NCBI GenBank assembly: GCA_965153455.1
Contig: OZ234503.1
Coordinates: 6,974,157 to 7,038,156, forward strand
Direction of reading: 5' to 3'
DNA length: 64,000 bases
Source: Sphagnum compactum
Lineage: Eukaryota > Bryophyta > Sphagnopsida > Sphagnales
Position numbers and translations under genes: made by a program. Below, one piece after another: positions 1-12,436 of this stretch (the stretch's first letter is position 1; each line of letters opens with the position of its first letter). The notes under the pieces were generated by a model, which was not told the origin of the DNA, did no database searches, and saw nothing but the letters and a program-made list of their open reading frames with translations.

Positions 1-600
1 AAAATATCACATATGGAATTGTTTTATGAATGTAATTACACATTGAACCAAAATAAACTTATGGAAAATTTATAATGACACCATGTTTATTATGGTACTA
101 TCATTTGATTCATAAAACTTTAGCACTACCTCAATAAAATTGTTAAGAAATATGGTGATAGGCATCACAAAATTTTCAATGCAAAATAGTTATTTGTAAT
201 AACAATTATTTTCATTTAGTTAAATTTTTAAATAAACACAATGATACAAAATATTAGAATGTTCACTTTCATTTTTTATGGTAAAGACATGATGCCATAA
301 TAAATTTCAATTAGTTTGTTAATTATCTCACTCGTTTTCATAAAACATTTCAAATCTTGTTATCGATTTGATTTGTAAAGAAATTTGTAGGGGACTAATT
401 TTTCCCTTTTCTTTGTCATCGAATTGGAATCGAAGTTGAACTGAAGTTCAATTTTTTTCTGTTTTTATTAAGCTTTTCTTGATGTCAAGAGAAGCCTAGA
501 AGGAGCTCAAGGAACTGAGTTAAAACCATGGATGTGTAGAGAACATGGCATTCACATTAAAGCAATGGTAGGAACTCCCAATTAGCAGGGAAAGGGATGA
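1..600. other. AT-rich intergenic DNA
   Basis: No open frame, RNA gene or clear repeat can be supported here. The sequence is AT-rich with short homopolymer runs. It leads into the transposase relic that becomes readable from about 610. Confidence 0.6.
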
Positions 601-609
601 GGTTGGTCG

Positions 610-1173
610 TGAAGCGAGCATCTCGGCCAATCATGTCTTTGGAGGTTGTACAACTTGTATGGCTTTGACATTTCTTGTGACCTCACATATGATGTGATGC
701 ACATTTTAACATTGTGTGTCTTTAAGAAATATGTCCACATGTTGGTCAAATATGGTGAAGGAAATGGGAAGATAAAAGATTTGGATGGTGTGTTACAAAC
801 TGTGAAGAAGGTGAGTGCTGCCACACTTGGAGCAAGGTGGCCTAGGAGTACATAACCTCCAGGGTTTTATAAAGCCAAAGAGTACCAAATCTTTGTTATG
901 TGGTGCTTACCACATGTCCTAGATCATTTAGGTTTGGGCCTAGACTCTATTTTGGGTGGGATAGGTGCAGTGCTCACTAGGGTAGGAAGGCTATTTTACA
1001 CCCATAGCGGAAGCTATGGATGGACTTCTCAAAGCAGGCAAAATGTTCAGGAATTGTTAGCAGCATGGCGTGTGCGCTTGGAAGAAAGTGTTGGGCCCAT
1101 TTCATCTCCGTTGGAACATGTCGCATGTATTCACTCTAAGGCTTTTTTTTTGGGCTATCTAGTGTTAAGGTGA
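610..1173 (+). pseudogene. TNP2-like DNA transposase relic, central part
   Basis: The frame is readable from just after a TGA at 610-612. It includes YNLYGFDISCDLTYDVMHI, which matches the pattern of plant TNP2/CACTA transposases, where a Gly-Phe-Asp stretch is followed by Asp...Met-His. The frame hits one TAA at 853-855 and continues unchanged with PPGFYKAKEYQIFVMWCLPH, then GWTSQSRQNVQELLAAWRV, to 1173. A single nonsense codon in an otherwise continuous frame indicates a fairly young relic. No ATG start is present. The family call rests on motif resemblance. A related plant transposase family such as KDZ is an alternative. Confidence 0.6.
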
Positions 1174-1499
1174 CAACATTTCTTTTGAAAATGATGGCAA
1201 ACAGATGTTTTGCAGGTTTTCTAGTTGCCAAATCTCATATAAGTCTTTTTGAAAGATTGCAAAAATTTTGTACTAAGTTTCAATTGGGTAGAAAATAACA
1301 AAAAAGAAATTTTTAAATAAAATTTAACTTTCTTTCTCACGTGTAGAAGCTAGATTCGATTTAGTCGTTTCATGGCTAATTGATAACTTAGTTACATTAC
1401 AAAATTGAAAATTAAAGCCTTGGTAGGACCATTGGATATTTCATTTTGTGAAACTAATCCATAGAGTGTGTTTTTTTTTATGAACTCTGTCACTTCAAA

Positions 1500-1964
1500 A
1501 GCATATTGTAGGAATATAATCCATGGAACTTTGTGTCTAGCAACATAGGGAGTGGAGAACTTGTAGATGATGTGGAGAGGCACAGTTGCCACGATATTTT
1601 TTGGTGTTACCCTTTTGAAACGAAAAATTTCCAAAGTTGTGAACATTTCATCTAATCAAAAGACAAGTGAGGTCACCTTCACGGCTACTATGTTAAGCAA
1701 ATTTTCACAAAGACCCATAGAACTATGCAACTAGACAATGACGGTCTATTCCTGGGTCGAAGAGCTTTGAAAGATGTTCACAAATATCTTCAACTCCCTA
1801 CAGATGTCCATCGTGTGATGGACCAAGATTTTACAATTTGTGAGCAGTGGCATGAAGAATGTGTGGTGGTTGTGCTTTCTCAGGAAATAGCTCGAGCAGT
1901 TTCCAAATTGGTGCACTGGTTACCAACATGCTCATGTAAGCAAGTTTACTACAAAAGGACATAA
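1500..1964 (+). pseudogene. TNP2-like transposase relic, C-terminal (DUF4218-like) part
   Basis: This is a broken continuation of the upstream transposase. In one frame LVDDVERH lies near 1560-1583, followed by FWCYPFETK. This resembles the DUF4218 region of TNP2-type proteins, where a histidine-rich stretch precedes a Tyr-Pro-Phe-Glu motif. After stops and frame changes, another open stretch from 1725 carries DGLFLGRRALKDVHKYL. Several frameshifts separate the blocks, so it cannot encode a working product. The assignment is by resemblance and by its position after the central transposase relic. Confidence 0.45.
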
Positions 1965-1966
1965 TT

Positions 1967-4614
1967 GTGGGTAGGAAGATCGGCATCAAAGTGGCAATCT
2001 TAGAAGACACAATCTCATATTTGCAATGTTTTTGGAGCACCATCAGGATCATGACCACTGAAAATTCTCAACTTTTTCAAACTTCAGTTCAAGGATTCTC
2101 ATTTTGGATGAGGCATGGAAAGGAATTTTTCATTGGTGATTCAGTGGTTATTGAGCCTAATGCGCCATATGAAGGGCATATGTGGACATGGAAGGCCAAA
2201 ATCACCCAATTTTTCATCCATGAATCCTATGGTGACAAAAGAGTTTTTTCCAAGGCAAGTACTACAATACGGCAACATCAACATCATCATCTTCTATGGC
2301 TTTCCAACACAACTATATTGGCATGGTTGTTTTACAACCACATCCATAAGAAGTGGCCTGGGAATGACGTCAAACCAGCTTACCTTCTGATGCACAAATT
2401 CATTCCGATGCCTTTAGTAGCACAGAATAATGGGATTCTTTTAGCTTATGAATTAGAAGATGTTTCCCCGCGTGACCATTTTTTTCAGCTAAGGATGCCT
2501 GGCCACTGCCCTCCTTATCCTGAAGTTGGGGATGTGGTGATAGTTAGGAACAGCAGTGACAGGTCCTTCTCCATGGCAGTAGTGAAGAGTGTGTCCACAT
2601 CAACATTTACAATTGATTCTCAGGTGGAAGAAGAAAGCAAGAGGAAAGCCATTGTAGTAGGGTCGTTCATGCAACAAGATTATTTTGTGGGTATGGTGTG
2701 TTTAGGCATGTTGGAAGTTAATGGGTGGGTGCGTGGAACCTTCAAGATGTACAAGGCCTCTGGGATTACAAACATGAGGTCTTGGCATTCTATTGAAAGA
2801 ATTTTGGATGATGCCCAAGTCACTCATCATCACAATGGGGAACCTACTGAGTGGATATGGCAAGACATAAGGAATGTTCATGGTTAGCTCTGAAGGTGAG
2901 AACCAATTTTACCTTTTTTCAAAAGTTAGAAGTTAATGAAAAGAACTAGGCCTAAAATTGTTGTTGTGGATTGATAATTTTTATGTACATGATTACTGTA
3001 ATACTATGTAGTGGTTGCCTGATAAGTAGAATACTCATGCAGAACTGGAGCAGCTTGTTCTAGAGGCGGATTTTGGACCAGAGATCAACTGTGGGCAATT
3101 TGTGGAGTGCCAATACAGCAGCTGGTTCATGGCAGACTTGCTGGTCCAATGTCCAAAGCAGGTGATATATTGAACATGATGGGAGTCATCCCCCTACTCT
3201 CAACTCTTCTGAGATGGCTGGTCTGCTGAACACCTCTTCCTATGCACCAGCCAATTTAGAAGCAGGTGACTCTAAAGGGATTGCACAAGTTGATGCACTA
3301 CTCTTAATGTCTGATCTGTAATGTGTAGGTCAACTTGGTGCTCCGGTGCACTGCTGGCTTTATCATATAGTTCACAAGTTGGGATTGTTCCATCATCCAC
3401 TTCTTAAGCTTTTTCATGGACTTTTGTGTTGTCTTATATATTTCTGTCTGCATCTTTGATTCATGGCAAATTCTATTTTTGATTTCAAGCAAACGGGGTT
3501 CAAAGGCATAAGAAGAAGAATTTGGGTCTCTAGGATTTTTGTGTGCCGCTTTTGTAATTTTGGCTTTTTCTTTTTTCTTTTCTTTTCATTTGATTCATTT
3601 GTAGGCCTTGTAGAACAGTGTGCCTAAAATCTTGGGTAGATTGATAATCATTAGCATCTGATCACAGGTTAATCTTTTTGTTGGATGTCTACAGATGCCA
3701 TTTATGAGCAACAAGGACCCATATTTCAAGGTTCCATTTCAATCCATTAAACTTGATTTGAATTTTTCTTCTTCTCAACTTTATTTGAAATCTATTTATA
3801 ATTTTGCACTTTCTTTAGCCATGCAACTTTTCTTGTTAGGGTCCCCAATGCAAGCTCTTCGAACATTGGGAGAATTGTCTTTTCCTCACCATCCGATGAA
3901 TTTGTGAACAACTTTATTGATGTTTGGAATGAGGATGTGTTGTATAATTGGATAAATAGGGCCTCTATGTCTATATCCAAGGCTGGTAGACCCTTTAAGG
4001 CCATAAAGGAAATGCATCTTGCTATTGTTCACGCCTTGAGTGATGTTTGCTCTAGAACATAATGCTTTATTGCAAATTTCAATACATCCACAAGTATGTG
4101 TTTTTCCTCAAAAAATTCATTCATAATCTCTACATCAAAACTTTTGTCTGACCATCTTTCACCTTACAGGCAACATTGTTAAGGCCTGCCAAAGCCTTGG
4201 GCGACACAGCTTGACTTTGGAGTCAAATATGGAGGTTTTTACGGAGGTGTTGGAGCCTCTTGTTGAAGTGGCCATGCCCGAGCATGACGTCAAACATGTT
4301 CACAACTTTGATATTGATTTTCTTGTTAAAAAATGCTCTAGGAGATTGCTTGATAGTGAGTAAATTGTCCACTTGCATCGATATTATGCATTCCTTAAGT
4401 TTTTTCTGTTGTATGCCTCACATTTTCTTCTTTATTTATTTGTAAAGTGTCGTTTCCACTGAGGAACTTCCTTTCATTCGGGGAGGATGAAATGCTCCAG
4501 GATCCTACCATTTTTTTTGCTACCATCATATGTCGGGGCTTAAGCCTTAACTCTGGAGTCCTTGGCTTCACCTCTTTCACGAATAAATTCCCGAGGTTAC
4601 CATCCAAGAGTTAG
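1967..4614 (+). pseudogene. Intron-containing coding relic with methyltransferase-like C-terminus
   Basis: The first block (1967-2882) is an open frame containing HGKEFFIGDSVVIEP and PPYPEVGDVVIVRN, possibly two small beta-barrel domains. A donor at 2883 joins in phase to an exon at 3043-3161 (40 codons, ELEQLVLEADFGPEI at its start). Further blocks are 3695-3730, 3840-4093, 4170-4355 and 4448-4614, ending in TAG at 4612-4614. The junctions 2882/3043, 4093/4170 and 4355/4448 keep phase. The 3730/3840 join does not, and a TAA interrupts the frame at 4060-4062. The 4093/4170 join gives a block with NIVKACQSLGRHSLTLES, preceded by GRPFKAIKEMHLA. The order resembles the C-terminal half of beta-class N6/N4 DNA methyltransferases (a Lys-Pro region, then motif I and an acidic beta-2 end). 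The motif-I glycines are not intact and no DPPY motif is visible. The function is inference. It may be a second ORF of the transposon upstream. Confidence 0.45.
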
Positions 4615-6095
4615 AGCTTTCATTGATGATGAAACATTAAAAGATGTTTAGGATTTGTTTTTGAGCTCAGGGCAAATCACTTGGTTTATGAACTTGATGG
4701 GTGGTCCTAAGGTTAGGTGGAGAACTCTAATAATGTTTTTATGTTTTGCCTTAGACTTTCCTTATATGTCAGTTTTCTCTCAAATCTCCTTTTAAGTCAT
4801 CTTCTTGGAACACTTATAATGTCTATGTCGAAGCTTGTACACACCACAATGTTGCAAATTTTTTTGTCAAACAAGATTGACATTACAATGCTATTTGTTG
4901 GAATGCCTTTTCCAATTTAAATCTTAGATTTGGGATCAATTGTATATTCTACCCATGCAATTCCATGTTTTATGGGTGTTATTTGTTTTTGCAAAGGTTT
5001 CCACATTAAATAATCTAGGTTGTAAAAATGACCTCTACATTGTAATTATTGAAACACATATCAAGGAAAATCCAAAGTTTCATGAATTGTCCACACAAAA
5101 AATAATTTTCTCTTTGAAAAATAATTTAAAACTTATTAGTTCTTTGGAAGATAATTGAACATATCATTGCTTTCAAAATGATTTCAAACTTTATATGATT
5201 CTTGGGAATGTTTGATCAAACCATCCTTTTCATTTGTGAAATTTTGCAAGAGAATTGGTTATTTGCGATTGGAATTCCATATTGGCTTGTACACATTATA
5301 TGGATGCCAAATAGAGATTATATGTTTTCTTTCTTTTTCAGTGTTGCATTTATGTTTGAGAATGTCTGTGCCCTGAAGTGGGGAATTATAGTTAATAATA
5401 CCTAAACAATATATAACAGTACATAACAATTTCCAATAAAGTTTGTGGTTACTTGATAATGAATTTCAAATTTAAATAGTGAGTAACCACATTAGGAGAT
5501 GGAATTATATTTAATATATTTATTACAGTTGAAATCAATCTTGTGTGGAGTGTGGTGTCCAATTATGAATGTAATTTTCATTATATTTGAAGCCATTTCC
5601 CAATTGTTTTATTTCTAAATGGCCATACTTATTTCATTTCTCCTTCTATATCTGACATTGTGTCGGTGTTCAACATATCTCTATGGAATTTGGTGTCAAA
5701 TGTTTTATCTAAAGTACGTTTCAGACAATGAATGGAATTTCCATCCTAATTCAATCCATATACAAATTTCCAAGATTGTAGTGGGCAAAAAATAATTAAA
5801 TTTCTAGTTGGATTTGTTAGTTCATTTGATGGTCTTGCAAATTACTTTCCTATGGTTCTCTTTTGGTTATAGTTGTTCAGGTAAACATAACTTTCATTTG
5901 TCAACTCTTGAAAGAAAATTAAAATGCATTACTTGTTAAACGACCATGATCAAAGAACTAAACACACATAGACAAATACACATCTTGCACTAACTGATCT
6001 CTTTCATTTCAATAATGTTGGTCATTTCAAGGTCTTGCAAATGACACTCCTATAGTTTTCTAATATTGTCTCATGGTTTTGAGATGTCATTGATG
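4615..6095. other. Intergenic DNA without recognisable genes
   Basis: Only short open frames of no recognisable family occur. The DNA is AT-rich. Nothing can be assigned. Confidence 0.5.
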
Positions 6096-6671
6096 TCAAT
6101 TGCTTCGTTTGCGGTAGTATTGTGGAGAACCTTCGATGCTTGGACCTGGTTCGCCATCATCTCCCTTGGATGATTCTACCATAACTTCCGACATTTCGGC
6201 ATCATCACGTTCCAAGAACCTTGCATTCTAGGTGGAGTTTGAAGGCCTGCTTTCATTAGTGGCACCATTGCGTATGTCTCCTTGCAATAAACAAATGTTG
6301 GTGATTAGTACTTGTCTTCCTCTAAGTAGCTTTGGTTTTTTGGCCACTTTTTGTTGATGGCGATCTCAAGGGAATACTTATTTGGAGACACAAATCCGAA
6401 TAGATAGTTAAACTACCTCAAGAGTCGAATTCTATATTTTTGATTTGTTGAGTGTGTTGGTCATGGATTGTTTCCTGGAGGTTGTAGTAAACTGTTCAAA
6501 AAGTCCTCATCAAACAAATAAATCATTGTCACATAGATTTTGTAGTCCTGCAAGTGGTTCCTTGTTGCCCAATATCCAATTTGTACTTGGTATTTTACAT
6601 CGATGGACTTCATTTTTTTCTTCCCGACAACATGTTACAAGTCTAAGTCCTGAGGAATTTGACAAGCCATG
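6096..6671 (-). pseudogene. Unrecognised decayed exon-like blocks
   Basis: Reading the minus strand gives three coding-like blocks. The first (6671 to 6464) contains VKYQVQIGYWATRNHLQDYK and LFDEDFLNSLLQPPGNN, with one in-frame stop near its start. The second (6412 to 6312) is flanked by an AG acceptor and a GT donor and includes GFVSPNKYSLEIAINKKW. The third (about 6280 to 6096) is acidic, with FLERDDAEMSEVMVESS and GEPGPSIEGS, one TAG and a terminal TGA. Composition, strand and order suggest one decayed gene. I do not recognise the family, and the phase between the second and third blocks was not reconciled. It could be host-derived or part of an element. Confidence 0.35.
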
Positions 6672-6724
6672 TTTGTTGTCTTTTTCAAAATGGAACAAAG
6701 TACTTGAAAACATAAAACTTGTGT

Positions 6725-9700
6725 AGAAAACTCACGGCATTGCAAAATAACAATTGATAATGTGTGCACAAAAACTTGCGAGTTAAATACCCATTTTTTT
6801 AATAATCAGAACGTGGTTTGCATTGCATTACAATAATATCTTAACATGTGTAACAATGGCCACATACCTGTTGCATTTAATGACAATGACAATTAAATTT
6901 TATATGGAGAACAACATTGCTAGGTTGCAAACAAATATTCATAACAATGTATTTGTCAATTTCTTGCATTCTTTTCTTACATTCTTATAATGATGTCCTT
7001 AGTTACCTAATTATTTGTAGACTACATTTACAAACTATGGGGTGAACGCACACTAGGGTGGTTAAATTTTGGCAGATTAGAGTCCCTTTTCAAAGTCTGT
7101 TTTTAGTGTAGTTGAAAACTGGCTTAAAATATGAATGTTTAGATTATATTGATAACATTTTTTTCCAATTCCAATTTGAAGTCATGATGCTATGAAACAT
7201 AAAAAAATATCACAAAAGAATTTCTTAAAAAGATTTTTTTTAAATGCTTAAAAAGACTTTTTAAATAATTATAATTTTTGGGATTTAAAAAAGTCAATAA
7301 CATAATAAATTAGAATCACATTCCATTCATTTAATAGATCTTTAATTTCTTAAACATAATTCATCTAATATCCCAAAATTTCAAACACATAAGACTAACA
7401 CATTGTAAAATTAAAGTCCATATCCATGAGTTTTGCAGGGCGTGACAAAATTTGTCACTAAGATTCAAAAGTCTATTACTTATTAAATATTTAGGATTTT
7501 GATGTGTTTTTTTGCATTTCTAAAATGCAAACTCTATTTGCATTACATATGTGAGTCCCTTTCTTGATCTTTCAATGAAAATATTAACGTTTCATATTTA
7601 AGTTTTAAAGAGATGCAGGAAAAACTCCAAGTGTGACACCTAAAAAGGGATTATGTAGTGTGCTTTCACCTTGTGCATGAATTTTTCAGTGTGTTTTTAG
7701 AATAATTGTTTCACAATAATGTTGTTAAGATGGTTGAAATATCTTTTGTTAGAAGATTTTTGTATTGTATAAATTATTATTATATCTAACCACACGATAA
7801 TGCACAACGACTAGGATGACAACGATCATGACTGATGTGGCAGTGTAAAATATGCTTCTATTGACAAATAATATTTTGCCACATAAGACATTTCTAAAAC
7901 CAAGGACAAGATTTTTAATAAAGCTGCCAATTTTTTTTTTGCTTCAACACATGGCACACCAACCTTGGTAGATTCGTATACTTATGTTGAATTGAACAAA
8001 GACATTATTGTCAAATGTCCACGTGGCAAATCCACATGGCAGTGATGACATGTGAGTTATTGTTGACATGGTAGGAATATACTTTTGTTAAGGTATCTTT
8101 TGATAGGTCATCAAAATTTGTCAAAAAAAATTCAACTGACACAGATGGAATATAATTGGAATATGCCTTTTAGCTCTTGCTCACAAGCTCATGTTCGGGC
8201 TCACACGTTGACCAAATAACAATTCATTTTTTTCAAATATTAATTCATTGAGATCGTCTCCGATGTGTGGTAGATTATTTTCTCTAACTATGTATTGAGA
8301 AAACGTCATGTCTATACGTATAAAACACAACTTCATTGATGGCGCTTATTTCGTATAGGCACAAAGTAATTACTCAACATTAAAAAATTTAACAAAAAGA
8401 TAATACCCTATTGAGGTTGGAGGAATAATTTGTATTTTGCAAATATAAATTGTCCTTCGTTTTCTACTTCTATAAAAAAAATCAACATGATCAACATGAC
8501 ATGACTAAGCAAGTTTTCTTTGAGCTCATGACCTGGGATTTTTAAAAAAATGTCATTTTGTTTAAATTACAATGAAATTTAGGTTCCAATGATAGATGAA
8601 AAGATTAATGAATTTTGATGAAAATGGGGATTGAAAAATTAATTGAAATTTAGAAAATGAGATGTATGTTTACGTTCATTTAAAAATTTAAAGGGGTTGT
8701 AATTATTGAAAAGAAAACATCTTTTCAAAAAAGATTGTACCATGTGTTTAATGAGGACAAATATCTTGTGTAGGAAAAAAATAAATAATGAAATTTATTA
8801 CTTTAGAGTGGATTGCAATGATGACATTTGGGTTTTTAAATGTGAGAAATTTGATGACGTTTCAGAATTGCTTTCAATATGAAAGGTGCTCAGTTTTTTT
8901 TAATTTTCATATTTTAAACATTACCAAATTTGGCTAAATGGTCTTATGGATGACACTTGAACAATATCATGAAATTAGGAAAAAAACATTGGTTAGTGAT
9001 GATGAAGGTTTTTTCAAGTGTTAAACCCAAAAGTCTATTATATTGATAAAATAGACTAGTACAAACAAATGAATAGTGCACGTGATTTTTTTATTAAGAA
9101 TTTAGTTGATTGAAGTTACATATATATATAAGAAGGGGGCTTATGCTATTTAACTTGACCAAAGACAATCCCCCAAATTTATATTTTCATTTCTTGTCCA
9201 CAAGAAACTTTTATGACTTCCAAGGCCATGAAGCCAAAATTATGAATAAAGTCAATTTATGATAATTGGAATAATTTCAAATAAAATTATTAAAATTGAG
9301 CATGTTTTTTTTGTGTAGTTGTGTGAATATACTATTTAGATTTGGCACACACTTTTATGGGTTTTTTTGCATCTTTAAAAAAAATTCACCTTGTGTGTAT
9401 AATTTTGACAATGCCATTTAGTTTACAAGTGGTGAAAAAAAAATGGTAAAAGTGAAATGTATTTAAAAAAAAATGATGCATATGTTATATATGTATAATA
9501 TAATATTTGGTTGTCATGTATTAGAGGTATTCCATGTTTATTTTTGACTTTTAAAAGAATTGCAAAAGATACAAGCATTGTAATAACAAAATAACTACTA
9601 GTAATTACAAATAATAATATTAGTGTTGGGGTAATAGTATGGATAAAAATAGGGAATAAAATAATGAACCTCATGGGCCATAGAAGGAGAATCTTTTGAC

Positions 9701-10485
9701 TAAGGGCATAAAGGTTGATTATGAATAATTTAAATAACTATTTTGGGTTAGAATGAATGGGAGGTCAAGTATGTAGACTTGACCAAATCCTAGATTCCCA
9801 ATAATGTAAAACCTATCCATAGAAGGATGGAAAGTTATAAGTGGCACTTGATGATTGGTTTAATACATGAGGAATAAATGTAAATGAATGTGGTTAACTA
9901 TTCATCCATTTTTTTCCTTCAAGTATATAAGGGGTAGAGATTGGAGTTTCTGGGCTCATAATTTGCATTCAATAACTTCATGTTGTTGGTTGGATCAAGA
10001 CTTGTAAAAATATCATATCAATATGTGAGTAGAAATCCTTGAAAAAATAAAATGTGGAGATTATTGTGAATACCATGGTGTAACTTTTATTGTGTTTGGT
10101 GAGTGATCCCCATAAAGGAGAATCTTTAGGCACGTGTGATGAACTCCCTTTGGGTGTAGTTCTCACATAAAGATTTGATTTTAAGCGCATGGGTGATTCT
10201 ATCCCAAAAGAGTGTAAAGTTTCATATTGGAAATCATGTGAATGATGAATATTGCAAGTGTTGCTTTGAAATATGTTTGATAGTCTACCTATGTGTTAGA
10301 AGGGATTAATCAAAAATTTATCCTCATGGTTCCAAACCCCCTCTAGGTTACAACACCTTTGAGTTCAAATTATTAGGGTATAGATGCATTGACGATGTGT
10401 AGCCATTTAGTACTCCAATGGAGGTAAAACTTTTAAAACATCGTCATGATTAATATGACTTTACATCAATACAATTTGTTTGCCA
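6725..10485. other. AT-rich intergenic DNA
   Basis: Many poly(A)/poly(T) runs and a short TA run near 9120-9130 are present. Open frames are short and resemble no known family. No RNA gene or complete element was found. Confidence 0.5.
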
Positions 10486-10489
10486 TGGG

Positions 10490-10865
10490 TGTTTGCGAAG
10501 ATGAAGGACGTTTGGACCATGAAGGATGAATGGTAAGTAGTTAGGAAACAATTTTCAGTTGGGGTTCAAGTTCCTTAACTAACCATTGTGGTTACCTTAG
10601 TTGCTTTGTTTTTCCTACCTACCTAGAAACAATCCACAAGTAGGTTGTTAGTAGGTAGGTAATTGAAACAACCTTTAACTATGTATAAACCATCTACTTA
10701 CTTAGTACTTACCTATTTTTGAACCTAAGTACCTATATATGAGACCTATTTTCCTACAGAATTGGTTACTAAGGTGAAACCAAAGATTAACTCGGTTGAA
10801 GTTCATCCACAACTGAGTAATAATGGCCGTCCAGTGGATGATGCATTGGTAGGTGCTGCTTTCAA
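10490..10865 (-). repeat. Dispersed repeat R1, copy 1
   Basis: The reverse complement matches copies near 36.0 and 40.2 kb in order. It has an end like CACCATCCACTGGA, then a segment like GTTGTGGATGAAC, then TAGGTAGGTAG-type tracts, a segment like GATGGTTTATACATAG, a GGTTAGTT segment and a CATCCTTCATGGT-type end. This is a non-coding family, probably a small non-autonomous DNA transposon. The boundaries are approximate. Confidence 0.5.
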
Positions 10866-11215
10866 CATTAAGGGCAACTTTAGATGAAGGTCTAAGGTCC
10901 AGGGACCAATGAACTCAAGCAATCTTATTGGTCGAAAGCTTTAAATTGGTCCCAAGGCCTTCAGACCTTGGCAAATTGAGGCTAAACCTACATGGCACCT
11001 ATTTCAGGGGTAAATCAATTGGTTCGGACCAAAAAACAGTGCTCAAAGGAGAGCACCTGATTTGGAGAACCAAGAATCAGGCTAGGGACCAAGGTATAGT
11101 CCAACTCAAGGATTCAATTTGCTTCAAATCAGTCCAAATTGGTTCCTAGGAAATTGTACCCTTGACCCTCGTCTAAAGTGGGCCGAAATTTCTTTACCAG
11201 CACACCATCCACTGG
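10830..11215. repeat. Foldback flanked by inverted R1-type ends
   Basis: GTCCAGTGGATGATGCATTG near 10830 is answered by an inverted ACCAGCACACCATCCACTGG near 11196-11215. About 330 bp lie between them without a coding frame of known type. The pair behaves like terminal inverted repeats and overlaps the end of R1 copy 1. It may be a nested or rearranged copy of the family. Confidence 0.4.
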
Positions 11216-11414
11216 ACTTTAGGGTTTCCACCATTTAAAGAAATTTAGACTTCAGGGTGTTGGGTTTCTTTGATACTTTCAACATTTTAGTGTGTAGAGG
11301 TTCTCAAGCTTGGTTGTAATTAATCAAATGAATCTTGAGGACGATGATTTTCAACCTGGAATTGAGAATTTGGATTGAGAATTTGCACAAATGATGGTGG
11401 TGGGTGGACATATA

Positions 11415-11865
11415 TTACATTTGTATCATCTTTTGGATGCAATGCTTGAAACAGATTATAGATTTGGGTCCATCTTTTAGATTCTTAAGAGGGATTTCCA
11501 TGTTGATCCAACTTTGGATGCTCTTGTTATCATGTTTGTGAGGTTTGAGAGCCATTGCCATGGTTTTTTTCAAAGGAATGTCTTCATCATCAATGTTGTA
11601 GCAAGTGCAATTGCATTTTGTTGCTTTTCTCGACCACAAAAAGTAGTAGCTCGGCCACTACCATATGGAGCAGAGGGAGCTCTACCAGGAGGAGCTTGCT
11701 GCCCACATACCATCCTCCTACTTGGCCGTTCCCTGTTGCTCTCCTTTCTCTGCAATTGTGAGGGACTCCAGGAAGGTGTCAAGAAACTAGGTCTTTCAAT
11801 GCCAAATAACTACAAGAATTCAACCCTTGCAAAATGGGTAATTCTAAGTTTCAAAAACCTTTCTT
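11415..11865. other. Region open in several frames, unassigned
   Basis: Open frames occur on both strands: one of 117 codons on plus from 11514, and frames of 70-75 codons on minus. GC content is locally higher. None shows a motif I can name. A minus-strand transposon relic is possible but unsupported. Confidence 0.2.
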
Positions 11866-12012
11866 AAGCCAGTGTCTTTCTTCTCTTCCTCTTTCATTGT
11901 TTTTAATTTTGTTTCTTTTCATGGTTTCTTCTTTGTTTCTTTGGTTTTCTCTTTCTCTTTTGTTTTGTTGAACTAGGCTACATCATAGCTGTGTTGATGT
12001 TTGTGCTTGAAA

Positions 12013-12436
12013 TGGGAGCATGGAGGATGCTGGGAGTGTGTTCAACTAGATGCTATATCAAGGTGTGGTCACTGGAACCACCATCATATTAGGACATGTG
12101 AAATGTGGGCATGAACAAGATGCACTGGAACTATTTTGACAAATGGAACAGGAAGGTGTGCGGTCAGATTCTGTTACATTTGTGGGGTTGCTGAATGCAT
12201 GTACAGTTGCACTTGAAGAAGACATGTGTGTTCATGATCAGATCTCTCAAAGTGGTTGCAGGTCTAATGCCTTTGTGGGGAATAGCTTGTTTGACCTGCA
12301 TGCAAAATGTTAGGGCGTGTGTGCTCATGAGTGGATCATTGAAAGTGGATTGGATTCAGATGTTTTTGCACAGGCCATAGCTTGGTGGACATGTATGCAA
12401 AATGTGGAAGTTTGATCATGCATGAGGTTTTCATCT
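12013..12436 (+). pseudogene. PPR (PLS-class) gene relic, copy A
   Basis: Translation in shifting frames gives consecutive pentatricopeptide segments: GSMEDAGSVF, then VVTGTTIILGHVKCGHEQDA, LELF, a TGA, QMEQEGVRSDSVTFVGLLNA, VHDQISQSGCRSNAFVGNSL and AHEWIIESGLDSDVF, ending with SLVDMYAKCGSL. This is the order of PLS-type PPR repeats, which bind organellar RNA one repeat per nucleotide. Stops and frameshifts make it dead, and only about three motifs remain. No start or C-terminal E/DYW domain is present. The family call is secure; the original target is unknown. Confidence 0.8.

Noticed and set aside
11514-11867. 117-codon plus-strand frame as a gene
   Set aside because: No motif, no splice support, and competing open frames on both strands. 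Not called.
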